Shown here one piece after another: positions 5,568-6,045 of a stretch of DNA of 6,045 bases. The notes under the pieces are model-generated. The model did no database searches. It had not been told where the DNA came from and worked only from the letters and a program-made list of their open reading frames with translations. Where the stretch lies: assembly GCA_016764205.1 (NCBI GenBank), contig JAESSH010000074.1, positions 8,179 to 14,223 on the forward strand, written 5' to 3'. The translations under genes were made by a program, and so were the position numbers. Origin of the DNA: Sulfurimonas sp. (GTDB lineage Bacteria; Campylobacterota; Campylobacteria; Campylobacterales; Sulfurimonadaceae). Position 1 is the first letter of the stretch; every line of letters begins with the position of its first letter.

Positions 5568-6045
5568 TTCTGGTCAACGACTTTCATGGAAAGCCGGACT
5601 TTGCCGCGTTTGTCAAAACCCATAAGCTTGACATAAACTTCGTCGCCTTCGGACAAATGGTCTTTCGGATGCTCGACCCGCTCAGACACAATCTGGCTCA
5701 CATGAACAAGACCGTCGCGTTTGCCAAAGAAGTTCACGAATGCACCGAAGTCCATAACTTTGACCACTTTACCTTTATAGATCACGCCTTCTTCCGGCTC
5801 TGCGGTCAGACCTTCAATCCAGTCTTTGGCCGCTTCGATAGAAGCCGCATCACTGGACGCCAGTTTGATCGTGCCGTCGTCCTCAACGCTAACACGCGCT
5901 CCCGTAACTTCAACGATTTCGCGGATAACCTTGCCGCCCGTACCGATAACGTCGCGGATTTTATCAACCGGGATTTTGATGGTGACAATGCGCGGGGCAA
6001 ATTCACCAACGTCTTCACGGCTTTCGTCTATGGCTTTGTTCATTT
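5567..6045 (-). CDS. pnp: Polynucleotide phosphorylase, KH and S1 domains only, partial at both ends
   Basis: PNPase is a 3'-to-5' phosphorolytic exoribonuclease acting in mRNA decay. Read on the minus strand, the frame enters from beyond 6045 and shows [10 protein letters not shown] (counting the Met at 6043 as 1, residues 10-19), then a KH RNA-binding domain with the GTGG loop (34-37, in [13 protein letters not shown]). An S1 domain follows (about 86-156): [18 protein letters not shown], then GLVHVSQI and [12 protein letters not shown]. The two catalytic RNase PH domains, several hundred residues, lie outside the window. The sequence style is alphaproteobacterial. The end is lost at the junction just after VDQK: the remaining ten codons to a chance TGA at 5534-5536 come from the other genome. 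A full PNPase continues beyond this point. Confidence 0.92.

Noticed and set aside
4694..6045. One continuous plus-strand frame of about 450 codons running to the window end
   Set aside because: Only the first 290 codons match the NuoF/GltD families. After 5563 the frame is the antisense of PNPase and open by chance, so it is not a real fusion protein.
1..6045. Search for tRNA, rRNA, CRISPR arrays, transposases or phage genes
   Set aside because: No cloverleaf-like block, spaced direct repeats or transposase-type motifs were seen by eye.

Overview
The first 5.56 kb is AT-rich (about one third G+C in the blocks I counted). It looks like a piece of a Campylobacterota (epsilonproteobacterial) chromosome, possibly Sulfurimonas- or Sulfurovum-like; the phylum is much firmer than the genus. 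The main clue is the complex I operon. After ordinary nuoA, nuoB, nuoC and nuoD come a tiny 73-residue 'NuoE position' protein and a NuoF-like protein. The latter has no NADH/FMN-binding domain and is joined to a glutamate-synthase-small-subunit (GltD)-like Fe-S/FAD module. This loss of the classical NuoE/NuoF pair is typical of the phylum.

Layout: positions 1-1239 hold the 3' part of an AAA-family ATPase gene that enters from outside the window. Positions 1240-1431 are a very AT-rich gap with a possible promoter and two inverted repeats. Positions 1432-5563 are a tight plus-strand operon: nuoA, nuoB, nuoC, nuoD, a possible 32-codon Cys-containing small gene, the nuoE-like gene and the start of the nuoF/gltD-like gene. 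Genes overlap or lie within about 10 bases of each other, apart from the roughly 90 bases after nuoD that hold the small ORF and a hairpin. The rest of the operon (nuoG onward) is not present.

At about 5564-5566 the sequence changes abruptly. The rest, to 6045, is roughly half G+C and encodes on the minus strand the KH and S1 domains of polynucleotide phosphorylase of alphaproteobacterial type. Both genes are cut mid-reading-frame at the same point and face each other, so a chimeric clone or misassembly is the simplest explanation. The nuoF-like frame happens to stay open through the foreign DNA to the window end, so an automatic caller would report a false hybrid protein.

How the genes work together: NuoB, C and D form the peripheral arm of complex I that carries cluster N2 and the quinone site, and NuoA is a membrane subunit next to it. 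The nuoE-like and nuoF/gltD-like products sit where the NADH-oxidising module normally is. This suggests an electron input other than standard NADH/FMN chemistry (flavodoxin, ferredoxin or an NAD(P)H-linked GltD-type flavoprotein). The most interesting items are this replaced input module, the missing third cluster cysteine in the NuoF-like protein, the possible small Cys gene linked by ATGA overlaps at both ends, and the chimeric junction.
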